Part shown: positions 1-6,284 of the stretch, piece by piece
Layout of the letters: each line of letters begins with the position of its first letter
Numbering within the stretch: position 1 is the stretch's first letter
Assembly: GCA_014796735.1 (NCBI GenBank)
Contig: JAAVIG010000038.1
Span: 1-10,029, forward strand
Direction: 5' to 3'
Length of the DNA: 10,029 nt
Origin: Oscillospiraceae bacterium
GTDB lineage: Bacteria; Bacillota; Clostridia; Oscillospirales; Ruminococcaceae
Made by a program: the position numbers and the translations under genes
Notes under the pieces: generated by a model
The model's input: only the letters and a program-made list of their open reading frames with translations
Database searches by the model: none
Told to the model about the DNA's origin: nothing

Positions 1-12
1 CTCCGATACTTT

Positions 13-1731
13 TTATTTTGTTCTTATTACTTCAAGACCTTCCATTTTTGCCATTTCCTTAAGCTCGCGCTTCTTTTCGTACATCTTCGCGTCCGCAAGC
101 TTCTGAACCTCACGCAGCGTAAGATAGTGATTCGACGAGTCGCTGTGATAGAACTCCGCGCCGTAAGCTATCTGAAGAAGAAACCTGTGGGTTTCGTCCG
201 AGTTGTATTGATTTATCGCCATTTCAAATTTATATATGGCTTCGTTGCACAGCTTAAAGGCGTTTTCACAGTAGACCACCGCCACAAATTCGTCGCCGCC
301 GGTACGGTATACATCTCCGATCTCGCCGAAATATTTGTTTATCATCGCAGAACCGTCGGTTATCAGCTTATCGCCCATTTCATGACCAAGAGTGTCATTT
401 ATTGTCTTAAGGTTGTTTATATCAAACTGAACTATACCGATTGACTGGAAATTTACCTTTACAATCTCAAGTTCATTCAGCTTCTTTTTGAACGCGGCAG
501 TATTTCCCACTCCCGTAAGGCCGTCAGTAAAGGCAATCTTTCCCATTGCCTTTACCTTGTTGCTAAGCTCCAATGCTTTTGAAAAATCCAATATTTTGAT
601 AATAAACACGGCTGCCGTAAAAAACAAAGAGCTGAGAGTAAACAGAACCGGTATAGAATTTCCCTTGTTTAAGAAAAACTGCAATGACAAGCCGACAAGA
701 AAAACAAAATATACTATTATCAAGGTCAGATCCGAGCTTCTCTTTTCATTCTTTTTGGCAAAGTCAAAAATAAGAGCAGCAAATATCAGCAAAAGCTGAA
801 TTGACATTGCAAATTCGGATAAGCCCAAAGTTTGATGGATATCGGATATTCCCGTCATTCCCAATATGTATACCAAAGCAATAACAACGGCCTGCAATAT
901 TGAAGTTACATGTAAAAATGTATCGGAACTTCTGAATTTTGTGTTTTCCATAAAAAACATAATGATAGGCAGGATCATTGTTACAAAAGAAAGATTCTGA
1001 ATAACATACATCGCGTCGGCACTTAAAATGTCAAACGATGAGATCGCAATGCTTCCCGACGCAGAGTAAACCGAAGCCAAAACCGCATAAATCCCCGCGT
1101 AATGAATGCCCTTAAGCGAAACCGCCTTTCGGAAAGCAAAATAAAACACAAGAAGTACAATGCCAAGCATTAACAGTGCGTCACAGACAATAATACCCCA
1201 GAAATCGCTTTTAAACACCTCGTTTATTACATCACCCAAGTTTCCCAGCATTATATTGCTTACACTATAAGGCTCGCCGGCATAATTCATGTTTACGCTT
1301 ATTGTGATAACATCTCCCCTTTTTATGCTGCCAAGCTCCGCTATATGAAGCTGCGGCGATGCCGAATCAAGAGGAAAAAGCGACCGCTCCATTAAATTGG
1401 AATTATTGTCGGTGGAATATATCTCTTTGTCGTTAACAAGTATTTTTGTATCGGAAAAAGAATTTTTAAAACAAAGATAAGCGTTTGGATTATTCTCTTC
1501 AACGGTATGATACAAAGAATAACTGTTGTTCCGGTCGGTTATCGCTATAATTTGAGAACGGTCGTTCATATTTATTTCAATACCGTTGTAATTACACCAT
1601 GAAACATTCAGCTGGGGAGTGCTTTCGGTGCTTTGAGCCGAAAAGTAAATATTATAACAGCAGATAAAGCCAAAAGCCGCCGCAGCCACTATAAAAATTA
1701 TCGCAAATATGGGCGAACTGTATTTTTTCAT
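13..1731 (-). CDS. Membrane-bound diguanylate cyclase: extracellular domain, 7 TM helices, GGDEF domain
   Basis: This protein (572 aa) probably makes cyclic di-GMP from two GTP in response to an extracellular or membrane signal. Seen: an N-terminal hydrophobic anchor (about residues 7-30), a soluble beta-rich region (about 35-170), seven hydrophobic segments (about 178-200, 210-232, 243-262, 274-294, 306-325, 335-354, 360-380), then a GGDEF domain (about 395-560). The domain starts with DGLTGVGN (403-410). It carries the expected metal and guanine positions D437, N445 and D454 and an intact GGDEF at 478-482, so it should be active. The usual RxxD inhibitory site before GGDEF is absent: the residues there are EIGD. 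The layout resembles the 7TMR-DISM receptor family, which is inference from topology. It lies 22 bp after a HAD phosphatase gene on the same strand, so the two are probably cotranscribed. An AGAAAGG (1746-1752, minus strand) sits 14 nt before the ATG, rather far. The ligand is unknown. Confidence 0.9.
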   Translation of the reverse strand: MKKYSSPIFAIIFIVAAAAFGFICCYNIYFSAQSTESTPQLNVSWCNYNGIEINMNDRSQIIAITDRNNSYSLYHTVEENNPNAYLCFKNSFSDTKILVNDKEIYSTDNNSNLMERSLFPLDSASPQLHIAELGSIKRGDVITISVNMNYAGEPYSVSNIMLGNLGDVINEVFKSDFWGIIVCDALLMLGIVLLVFYFAFRKAVSLKGIHYAGIYAVLASVYSASGSIAISSFDILSADAMYVIQNLSFVTMILPIIMFFMENTKFRSSDTFLHVTSILQAVVIALVYILGMTGISDIHQTLGLSEFAMSIQLLLIFAALIFDFAKKNEKRSSDLTLIIVYFVFLVGLSLQFFLNKGNSIPVLFTLSSLFFTAAVFIIKILDFSKALELSNKVKAMGKIAFTDGLTGVGNTAAFKKKLNELEIVKVNFQSIGIVQFDINNLKTINDTLGHEMGDKLITDGSAMINKYFGEIGDVYRTGGDEFVAVVYCENAFKLCNEAIYKFEMAINQYNSDETHRFLLQIAYGAEFYHSDSSNHYLTLREVQKLADAKMYEKKRELKEMAKMEGLEVIRTK

Positions 1732-1753
1732 ACTAAAAAATAAAACCTTTCTA

Positions 1754-2431
1754 TTAGAACTTATTCTTATAAGAACATTTTTTTATACCCTTTATAATAT
1801 CGATCAAATCCTTTGCATCGGCTGCAATATACTTTGCGCCGCTCTCCGCAAGCTCCTTTTCCGTACGAAAGCCCCACAAAACCCCGCAGGAATCCAAGCC
1901 CGCATTTGCCGCGGTTTCCATATCCACGTTACTGTCCCCGACATAAAGCACGTCCTTTTTGTCAGCGCCGAATTTCTCTGTAATATAGTTCACCGAATAA
2001 GGATCGGGCTTTTTCGGAAACCCGTCCTTTCTTCCGCAGACGACTTCAATGTTATCGCCGAAAAAATCCTTTATCAGCTTTACCGAAAAAAAATGATCCT
2101 TATTTGTTGCAACGCCCGTTCCTATCCCCGTTTTCTTAAGCTGCGAAAGCATATCCGTTATTCCGTCATATGGCTTGGTCTTATCAAGGCAATGAACGCC
2201 GTAATATTCCGAAAAATATTTATGAACTCTGTCCCGCGTCCGATCATCGCTGTCCGCAGGGCAGATTCTTTTTATCAGAACGGGGATCCCGTTTCCCACA
2301 AAGTATTTGTATTTTTCCGTCTCATGAGCGGGCAGTCCCACAGCGTTTAACGCATAGTTCCCCGCGTCCGCCAGATCCTCCAGCGTGTTCAGCAAGGTGC
2401 CATCCAGATCAAAGATCACATATTTATACAT
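1754..2431 (-). CDS. HAD-superfamily hydrolase, phosphoglycolate phosphatase-like
   Basis: This is a cytoplasmic Mg-dependent phosphatase of the haloacid dehalogenase superfamily (225 aa, a normal length for the Gph/PGMB-like subgroup). All four HAD motifs are visible: motif I FDLDGTLLNT with nucleophile D8 and acid/base D10; motif II ATN with T109; motif III lysine in KKPDP (K141); motif IV GDSNVD with D166 and D170. The helical insert between motifs I and II (about 16-85) is a C1-type cap. Family members hydrolyse 2-phosphoglycolate, sugar phosphates, pyrophosphate or nucleotides, and the exact substrate cannot be read from the sequence. The start is supported by GGTGA (2436-2440, minus strand) with short 4-nt spacing and by a promoter about 30 bp further upstream. 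It is the first gene of a probable two-gene unit with the downstream GGDEF protein, whose ribosome binding site directly follows this stop codon. Whether the pairing has functional meaning is unknown. Confidence 0.9.
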   Translation of the reverse strand: MYKYVIFDLDGTLLNTLEDLADAGNYALNAVGLPAHETEKYKYFVGNGIPVLIKRICPADSDDRTRDRVHKYFSEYYGVHCLDKTKPYDGITDMLSQLKKTGIGTGVATNKDHFFSVKLIKDFFGDNIEVVCGRKDGFPKKPDPYSVNYITEKFGADKKDVLYVGDSNVDMETAANAGLDSCGVLWGFRTEKELAESGAKYIAADAKDLIDIIKGIKKCSYKNKF

Positions 2432-2464
2432 ATAATCACCATTTTATACTCCAATATATTGTAT

Positions 2465-2493
2465 ATAATACCACTATATAGAAATTTTGTCAA
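2465..2493 (-). promoter_or_regulatory. Housekeeping (sigma-A type) promoter for the HAD/GGDEF unit
   Basis: On the minus strand a perfect TTGACA (2488-2493) is followed after 17 bp by TATTAT (2465-2470), five of six matches to the -10 consensus. The predicted transcript start near 2458 gives a leader of about 27 nt before the phosphatase ATG. The -35 lies inside the left arm of the inverted repeat at 2485-2530. Confidence 0.7.
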
Positions 2494-2530
2494 CTTTTAC
2501 GGGTAAAAATTTACGCAAAAGTTGACAAAA
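2485..2530. repeat. Perfect 14-bp inverted repeat, candidate operator between divergent promoters
   Basis: The left arm TTTTGTCAACTTTT (2485-2498) and right arm AAAAGTTGACAAAA (2517-2530) are exact reverse complements separated by 18 bp. Each arm contains the -35 TTGACA of one of the two outward-facing promoters. The spacer holds further symmetry: TTTTAC-GG-GTAAAA (2495-2508) and GTAAA-AA-TTTAC (2503-2514), and TTTACG occurs twice, 14 bp apart (2496-2501 and 2510-2515). Because it lies upstream of both predicted transcript starts, it would act as DNA rather than as an RNA hairpin. Binding of a regulator here is inference. Confidence 0.75.
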
Positions 2531-2550
2531 AATTCATGTTGATGTATAAT
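2522..2550 (+). promoter_or_regulatory. rlmA: Perfect consensus housekeeping promoter for rlmA and the hydrolase
   Basis: TTGACA (2522-2527), a 17-bp spacer and TATAAT (2545-2550) match the sigma-70/sigma-A consensus at all twelve positions. The predicted start near 2557 gives a leader of about 36 nt. The promoter overlaps the upstream in-frame ATG at 2536, which argues that translation starts at 2593 instead. Confidence 0.85.
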
Positions 2551-2592
2551 AAAAAGCTGCAAGTCAGCTATTATTTTAAAGGAAATTTTTCA

Positions 2593-3408
2593 ATGTCAAA
2601 CGAATTAATATGCCCTCTCTGCGGAAATCCTCTTATCAAAGACGGCAACTCTTTTAAATGTCTTAAAAATCACTGTTTTGACATATCGGGAAGCGGTTAC
2701 GTCAACCTGATCACAAAAGGCGGAAAAAAGGGTCACGGAGACGACAAGCTCATGGTAAGAGCGCGCCGCGATTTCCTGTCAAAGGGCTATTACAGCCACT
2801 TAAAAGATGCTGTTACAAATGAGGTGCTTAAAATAACCGAATCCGACGGAGCTTTTCTTGATTCGGGCTGCGGCGAGGGGTACTATACAAGCGGATTTTA
2901 CGCTGCTTTTAAAGAAAAGGGCGGCAGTGAAATGTACGGGATAGACGTGTCTAAGGAAGCGCTGAAGCTTGCCTCAAAAGCCTGTCCGAATGTACACTTT
3001 GCCGCTGCCAGTGCATACCGCCTGCCTTTTAACGACAGCAGCTTTGATATAATAACCTCTTTGTTCGCTCCTCTTGCCTCGGAGGAATTTTACCGAGTGC
3101 TGAAAATCGGCGGTTTCTTCGTCACCGTGATTCCCTTGGAAAATCACCTTTTTGGCTTAAAAAAAGCGGTGTATGACACACCATACCGCAACAAGCCCGA
3201 AAGCACGCAGCTTAAAGGCTTTGAGCTTATAAACGGCGCCGAAGTGAAAAAAGAAATTACGGTTCGCGGCACCGAGGATATTAAAAATCTTTTTATGATG
3301 ACGCCCTATTATTACAAAACCTCCGCCGCCGACCAAAGCAAGCTGGATAAGCTGACCGAGCTTGTCACCGAAACGGAATTTTTGGTTCTGACCTACAAAA
3401 AAGTATGA
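2593..3408 (+). CDS. rlmA: 23S rRNA (guanine-N1)-methyltransferase, RlmA/TlrB family
   Basis: This enzyme uses S-adenosylmethionine to methylate N1 of a guanine in hairpin 35 of 23S rRNA (G745 for RlmA-I, G748 for RlmA-II/TlrB; the sequence does not let me choose). Counting from the chosen start it has 271 aa, close to the family's usual 270-280. It has an N-terminal zinc site of the RlmA pattern, C7-x2-C10-x12-C23-x3-H27, followed by the family's FDI...GYVNL stretch. A Rossmann methyltransferase fold follows, with LDSGCGEGYYT (89-99) as the SAM-binding glycine loop, GIDVSKEAL (116-124), the APLASEEFYRVLKIGG region (159-174) and MMTPYYYKT near 235-243, all RlmA-like. I chose the ATG at 2593 because AAAGGA (2578-2583) lies 9 nt upstream. 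The in-frame ATG at 2536 adds 19 unrelated residues and overlaps the promoter -10 box. The family can affect macrolide susceptibility, but this is probably a native housekeeping copy. Confidence 0.92.
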   Translation: MSNELICPLCGNPLIKDGNSFKCLKNHCFDISGSGYVNLITKGGKKGHGDDKLMVRARRDFLSKGYYSHLKDAVTNEVLKITESDGAFLDSGCGEGYYTSGFYAAFKEKGGSEMYGIDVSKEALKLASKACPNVHFAAASAYRLPFNDSSFDIITSLFAPLASEEFYRVLKIGGFFVTVIPLENHLFGLKKAVYDTPYRNKPESTQLKGFELINGAEVKKEITVRGTEDIKNLFMMTPYYYKTSAADQSKLDKLTELVTETEFLVLTYKKV

Positions 3409-3438
3409 GAACATGCCCTAAAAGGAGAGATTAAAATT

Positions 3439-4506
3439 ATGACAAAAACAAAAAATAAAAAAATCTTAAAAAAAGCTTTATTGATCTTGCTTATTATCCT
3501 TGTTGTTTTTTCCGTTGTTTCATATGTATTTGTGAAAGCAAATTTTGACGATGTTTTCAGCAGAACAGTGCTCACGAACCTTACCGGTTATCTTCGTTAC
3601 AGCGACATTGAAGACGAATACGATAGAGAGCTTCTTTCCTTTAAATCGGGAGAAAACACACTGCAAGGCTACCTATACGGAGCGGACAATACCAAAGGAC
3701 TTGTGGTGATATGTCACGGCTTGGGCGGCGGCGCTGAAAACTACCTTGCGGAAACGCTTTGTTTTGTGGAAAACGGCTATCAGGTTTTCGGCTACGACAA
3801 TACGGGCTGTTACAAAAGCGAGGGAGCCAACTGCATAGGCTTGCCCCAATCGGTGATAGATCTGGACGCGGCATTGACTTACATAGAGCAGGAATCGCGC
3901 TTTAACGAACTTCCCGTGCTTTTGTACGGTCACAGCTGGGGCGGCTACGCCGTTACCGCTATATTCAACTACGACCACAATATCACCGCTTCCGTCAGCG
4001 TTGCGGGCTTTAACAAGCCCTTCCAAATGATTATCGAATGGGCAAGAGGAATGATCGGCGGCTTTACATATGTTGAATATCCATACATATGGCTTTATCA
4101 AAAAATACTTTTCGGCAGCGCCCTTGACGTGACTGCGGTGGACGGTTTAAACCGCGTTCAGACGCCTGTTCTGATCATTCACGGCAACGAGGACAATACG
4201 GTAGGTTATTACGAATCAGGAATAATAAACTACCGAGATGAAATTACCAATCCGAATGTTCAGTTTAAGATATGCGATAAGGAAAAACAAAACGGACACA
4301 GCACCCTTTTCAGATCATTGGCAGCCATTGAGTATTGGGAGGAGATTGACAAAGAATACGACAAGCTTGATGAGCAGTACGGCGGAAATATACCGGAAGA
4401 AAAAGAGGCAGAGTTTTTCTCGGCTGTTGACAAAAAACAGTGCAGTGAGCTTGATGATGAATTTGTTGAGGACGTTCTCTCATTTTATGAAAGCGTGTTG
4501 AAATAA
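3439..4506 (+). CDS. Membrane-anchored alpha/beta hydrolase (serine hydrolase)
   Basis: This is a predicted serine hydrolase (355 aa) tethered to the membrane by one N-terminal helix. A basic start (KTKNKKILKK) and a hydrophobic stretch (about 13-33) indicate a signal anchor with the catalytic part outside the cell. The alpha/beta fold motifs are in order: HGLGGG oxyanion loop (93-98), GHSWGG nucleophile elbow with S166 (164-169), HGNEDNT with probable acid D252, and NGHS with probable base H287. The triad is therefore complete. The fold resembles the S33/lysophospholipase-like hydrolases; the substrate (peptide, ester or lipid) cannot be told. The C-terminal about 55 residues are rich in Glu, Asp and Lys, beyond the core fold. 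AAGGAGAG (3422-3429) lies 9 nt before the ATG. The gene begins 30 bp after rlmA with no terminator between, so both are probably read from the 2522 promoter. Confidence 0.85.
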   Translation: MTKTKNKKILKKALLILLIILVVFSVVSYVFVKANFDDVFSRTVLTNLTGYLRYSDIEDEYDRELLSFKSGENTLQGYLYGADNTKGLVVICHGLGGGAENYLAETLCFVENGYQVFGYDNTGCYKSEGANCIGLPQSVIDLDAALTYIEQESRFNELPVLLYGHSWGGYAVTAIFNYDHNITASVSVAGFNKPFQMIIEWARGMIGGFTYVEYPYIWLYQKILFGSALDVTAVDGLNRVQTPVLIIHGNEDNTVGYYESGIINYRDEITNPNVQFKICDKEKQNGHSTLFRSLAAIEYWEEIDKEYDKLDEQYGGNIPEEKEAEFFSAVDKKQCSELDDEFVEDVLSFYESVLK

Positions 4507-4530
4507 AAAAGATATAAAAATATGTTTTAT

Positions 4531-4567
4531 AAACAGCGGTGTTCGGTTGCCGCTGTTTTTGTTTTTT
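4531..4567 (+). terminator. Intrinsic terminator after the hydrolase gene
   Basis: A 9-bp perfect stem, AAACAGCGG (4531-4539) with CCGCTGTTT (4550-4558), encloses a 10-nt loop and runs into a T-rich tail. It ends the rlmA-hydrolase transcript and separates it from the symporter gene. Confidence 0.9.
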
Positions 4568-4697
4568 GCGCGAACGTTTGCAGCAGTCAAAGCAGGCAAA
4601 TCATATGTTTTTTAACGGCTTGTTCATTTTTACACGGAAGTCGGCATAAAATGACAAGCAGAGGATAAGATTTCTGCCCTCATATTATAAAAAAGGA
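4568..4697 (+). promoter_or_regulatory. Upstream region of the symporter gene; no clear promoter
   Basis: This gap must contain the symporter promoter, because a terminator precedes it. No good -35/-10 pair stands out. The best pieces are TTGTTC (4620-4625) and TAAAAT (4647-4652), 21 bp apart, which is too far. There is a near-palindrome GCGAACGTTTGC (4570-4581) and a weak GCAGA...TCTGC pairing (4658-4677). None can be assigned a role. Confidence 0.3.
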
Positions 4698-4709
4698 ATG
4701 GTTGCCGAC

Positions 4710-6056
4710 ATGCTGCAATGGATCAACGATAATGTAATCTGGGGCGCGCCTATGCTTGTTATTTATCTGCTTACAGGCGTTATTTTTACCTGTAAGATCG
4801 GATTTTCACAGTTTACAAAGTTAGGCGGCGTATTTTCCCAAACTCTTTTCTGCAAAACAAAGGAAAAAGGAGATGAAAAAAATCTTTCGCCCATACAAAC
4901 CTTAACCTCCGCTCTTGCCACCACGCTGGGAACGGGAAATATAGTTGCTGTGGGCTCGGCGGTGGCTATCGGAGGAGCGGGCGCGGTTTTCTGGATGCTT
5001 GTTTCCGCCTTTCTCGGAATGGCCACCTGCTACGGCGAAAACGTTTTGGGAATGAAATACCGTGTAAAAAGAGATGACGGAAGCTATTTCGGAGGCGCGT
5101 TTCACTATATAACCGCCGCTTTCGGAACTCCCGCCGCAGGCAAGCTCTACGCACTGCTCTGCGTTGCGGCAAGCATAGGCATAGGCAATATGACCCAGAT
5201 AAACGCCATGTCGGGAGCGTTGAACGGTGCTTTCGGAACACCCACATGGATCATAGGCATTGCGGCTACACTTTTGCTCGCGTGGCTTATCTTCGGCGGC
5301 ATTAAGCTGTTCGGCAGGGTAACGGAAAAGGTTATCCCGATAATTTCGGCGGTATATATTTTGGGCTGTATGGCGGTTATTGTTTTAAATATCGGCGAGC
5401 TGCCCGGTGTATTTATAAGGATTATTTCGGAAGCCTTTGATATATCGGCGGTAAGCGGAGGTATTTTAGGCTCTGTTATGATGAAGGGCATGAGCTGGGG
5501 CTTCAGGCGGGGGATATTTTCCAATGAAGCGGGACTGGGAAGCAGCGTAATGCTGAACAGTGCAACACAGTGCGGCGATCCTCACAAGCAGGGCATGTGG
5601 GCAATGCTGCAAGTGTTTTTCGATACTATTGTAATGTGTACCCTGACCGCTCTTACCCTTTTGGTAACGGGCGGCGAGAAAGTTGCCGCAGACGGTATTT
5701 CCAACGCGGTATACGCTTTTAACGATGTTTTCGGAGATTTTTCGGCGGGCTTTGTAGCCATATCCATAACCGTTTTTGCTGTAACCACCGCGGCGGGCTG
5801 GTCGGTATATGGCAGCTCCTCTCTCGAATATCTTACGGGAGGGAAAAAAGGGCGGTATTTGTATCTGATAGCCTTTGCTCTGGCAACTATGGTAGGAGCA
5901 ACGGTAAAAATAGAGCTTGTGTGGCAGCTTTCCGACTTGCTCAACGGCTTAATGGCAATGCCCAATCTCCCCGCTATGCTAATTTTGTCGGCAGAGGTGG
6001 AAAAGGCGGATTTCGGCAGAAGCGTGAAAAGAGAAAAAGGCGCGGCAATTGTATGA
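4710..6056 (+). CDS. Sodium:alanine/glycine symporter (AGCS family)
   Basis: This inner-membrane carrier takes up alanine and/or glycine together with sodium ions. It has 448 aa from the chosen start, a usual length for AGCS proteins, and is hydrophobic throughout with about ten or eleven membrane segments. Family hallmarks are the TTLGTGNIVAVG loop (72-83), IGIGNMTQINAMSGA (156-170) and the strongly conserved WGFRRGIFSNEAGLGSS stretch (263-279). The DPHKQGMWAMLQVFFDT segment (290-306) is also typical. Two starts are possible. The ATG at 4698 directly abuts the AAAAGGA ribosome binding site, leaving no spacing. The ATG at 4710 is 12 nt from it and yields the usual AGCS beginning MLQWIND, so I prefer it. 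The gene stands alone between a terminator and the oxidoreductase promoter. No clear terminator follows it, so some readthrough into the next gene is possible. Substrate choice between alanine and glycine is not visible. Confidence 0.9.
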   Translation: MLQWINDNVIWGAPMLVIYLLTGVIFTCKIGFSQFTKLGGVFSQTLFCKTKEKGDEKNLSPIQTLTSALATTLGTGNIVAVGSAVAIGGAGAVFWMLVSAFLGMATCYGENVLGMKYRVKRDDGSYFGGAFHYITAAFGTPAAGKLYALLCVAASIGIGNMTQINAMSGALNGAFGTPTWIIGIAATLLLAWLIFGGIKLFGRVTEKVIPIISAVYILGCMAVIVLNIGELPGVFIRIISEAFDISAVSGGILGSVMMKGMSWGFRRGIFSNEAGLGSSVMLNSATQCGDPHKQGMWAMLQVFFDTIVMCTLTALTLLVTGGEKVAADGISNAVYAFNDVFGDFSAGFVAISITVFAVTTAAGWSVYGSSSLEYLTGGKKGRYLYLIAFALATMVGATVKIELVWQLSDLLNGLMAMPNLPAMLILSAEVEKADFGRSVKREKGAAIV

Positions 6057-6104
6057 AAGCGGTATTACCGAAATAAAATCAAAAATCAGCATTGTACATT
6101 TGAA

Positions 6105-6160
6105 CAAAAAATTTTTTTCCATTTTTTTAAAAAAATCTTCCTAAAAATGTAACATAGGGT
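6105..6160. promoter_or_regulatory. A/T-tract DNA upstream of the oxidoreductase promoter (possible UP element or bend)
   Basis: Runs A6T7 (6106-6118), the perfect 16-bp palindrome ATTTTTTTAAAAAAAT (6121-6136) and A5 (6143-6147) lie just before the -35 box. Such tracts can curve DNA and bind the RNA polymerase alpha subunit; that role is inferred. With no GC-rich stem, it is a poor candidate terminator for the symporter gene. Confidence 0.45.
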
Positions 6161-6161
6161 G

Positions 6162-6190
6162 TTTACAAATCGGACTAATTGTGTTATAAT
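6162..6190 (+). promoter_or_regulatory. nifJ: Strong housekeeping promoter for pyruvate:ferredoxin oxidoreductase
   Basis: TTTACA (6162-6167; five of six matches) and TATAAT (6185-6190; perfect) are separated by 17 bp. A TGT just before the -10 makes it an extended -10 promoter. Transcription should start near 6197, giving a leader of about 88 nt. Confidence 0.85.
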
Positions 6191-6200
6191 TTTTAAGATA

Positions 6201-6260
6201 GCATAAATAGGAGCTTTTATACTCCGTAAATAATTTACACTAAAATTATAAAATTTATGC
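6201..6260 (+). other. Possible folded 5' leader of the oxidoreductase mRNA
   Basis: GCATAAAT (6201-6208) can pair with ATTTATGC (6253-6260), closing a 60-nt domain. Inside are two small hairpins: GGAG (6210-6213) with CTCC (6222-6225), and GTAAA (6226-6230) with TTTAC (6234-6238). The domain begins within a few nt of the predicted transcript start and ends 7 nt before the ribosome binding site. The stems are AT-rich, so stability is uncertain. It matches no riboswitch class that I recognise. Confidence 0.35.
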
Positions 6261-6267
6261 AAAAAAG

Positions 6268-6274
6268 AAGGAGG
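6268..6274 (+). promoter_or_regulatory. Strong ribosome binding site of the oxidoreductase gene
   Basis: AAGGAGG, essentially the full complement of the 16S rRNA tail, lies 10 nt before the ATG at 6285 and fixes that start. Confidence 0.9.
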
Positions 6275-6284
6275 ATTATTCCAA

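Noticed and set aside
1709..2350. A 213-codon plus-strand open frame opposite the HAD phosphatase gene
   Set aside because: It lies antisense to a gene with all four HAD motifs, has no recognisable motifs and no supporting start signals.
2485..2530. BirA (biotin repressor) type operator
   Set aside because: TTGTCAAC...GTTGACAA loosely resembles biotin operator half-sites, but the half-sites are 26 bp apart, wider than the roughly 14-16 bp I recall for that family, and no biotin gene is nearby.
4507..4709. Glycine riboswitch before the AGCS symporter
   Set aside because: Such transporters sometimes carry one, but the gap lacks the conserved GGAGAG and GGACAG-like core segments and is too short after the preceding terminator for a normal two-domain switch.
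6060..6070. CGGTATTACCG hairpin as terminator of the symporter gene
   Set aside because: The stem is only 4 bp and no T run follows directly, so it cannot be supported as an intrinsic terminator.
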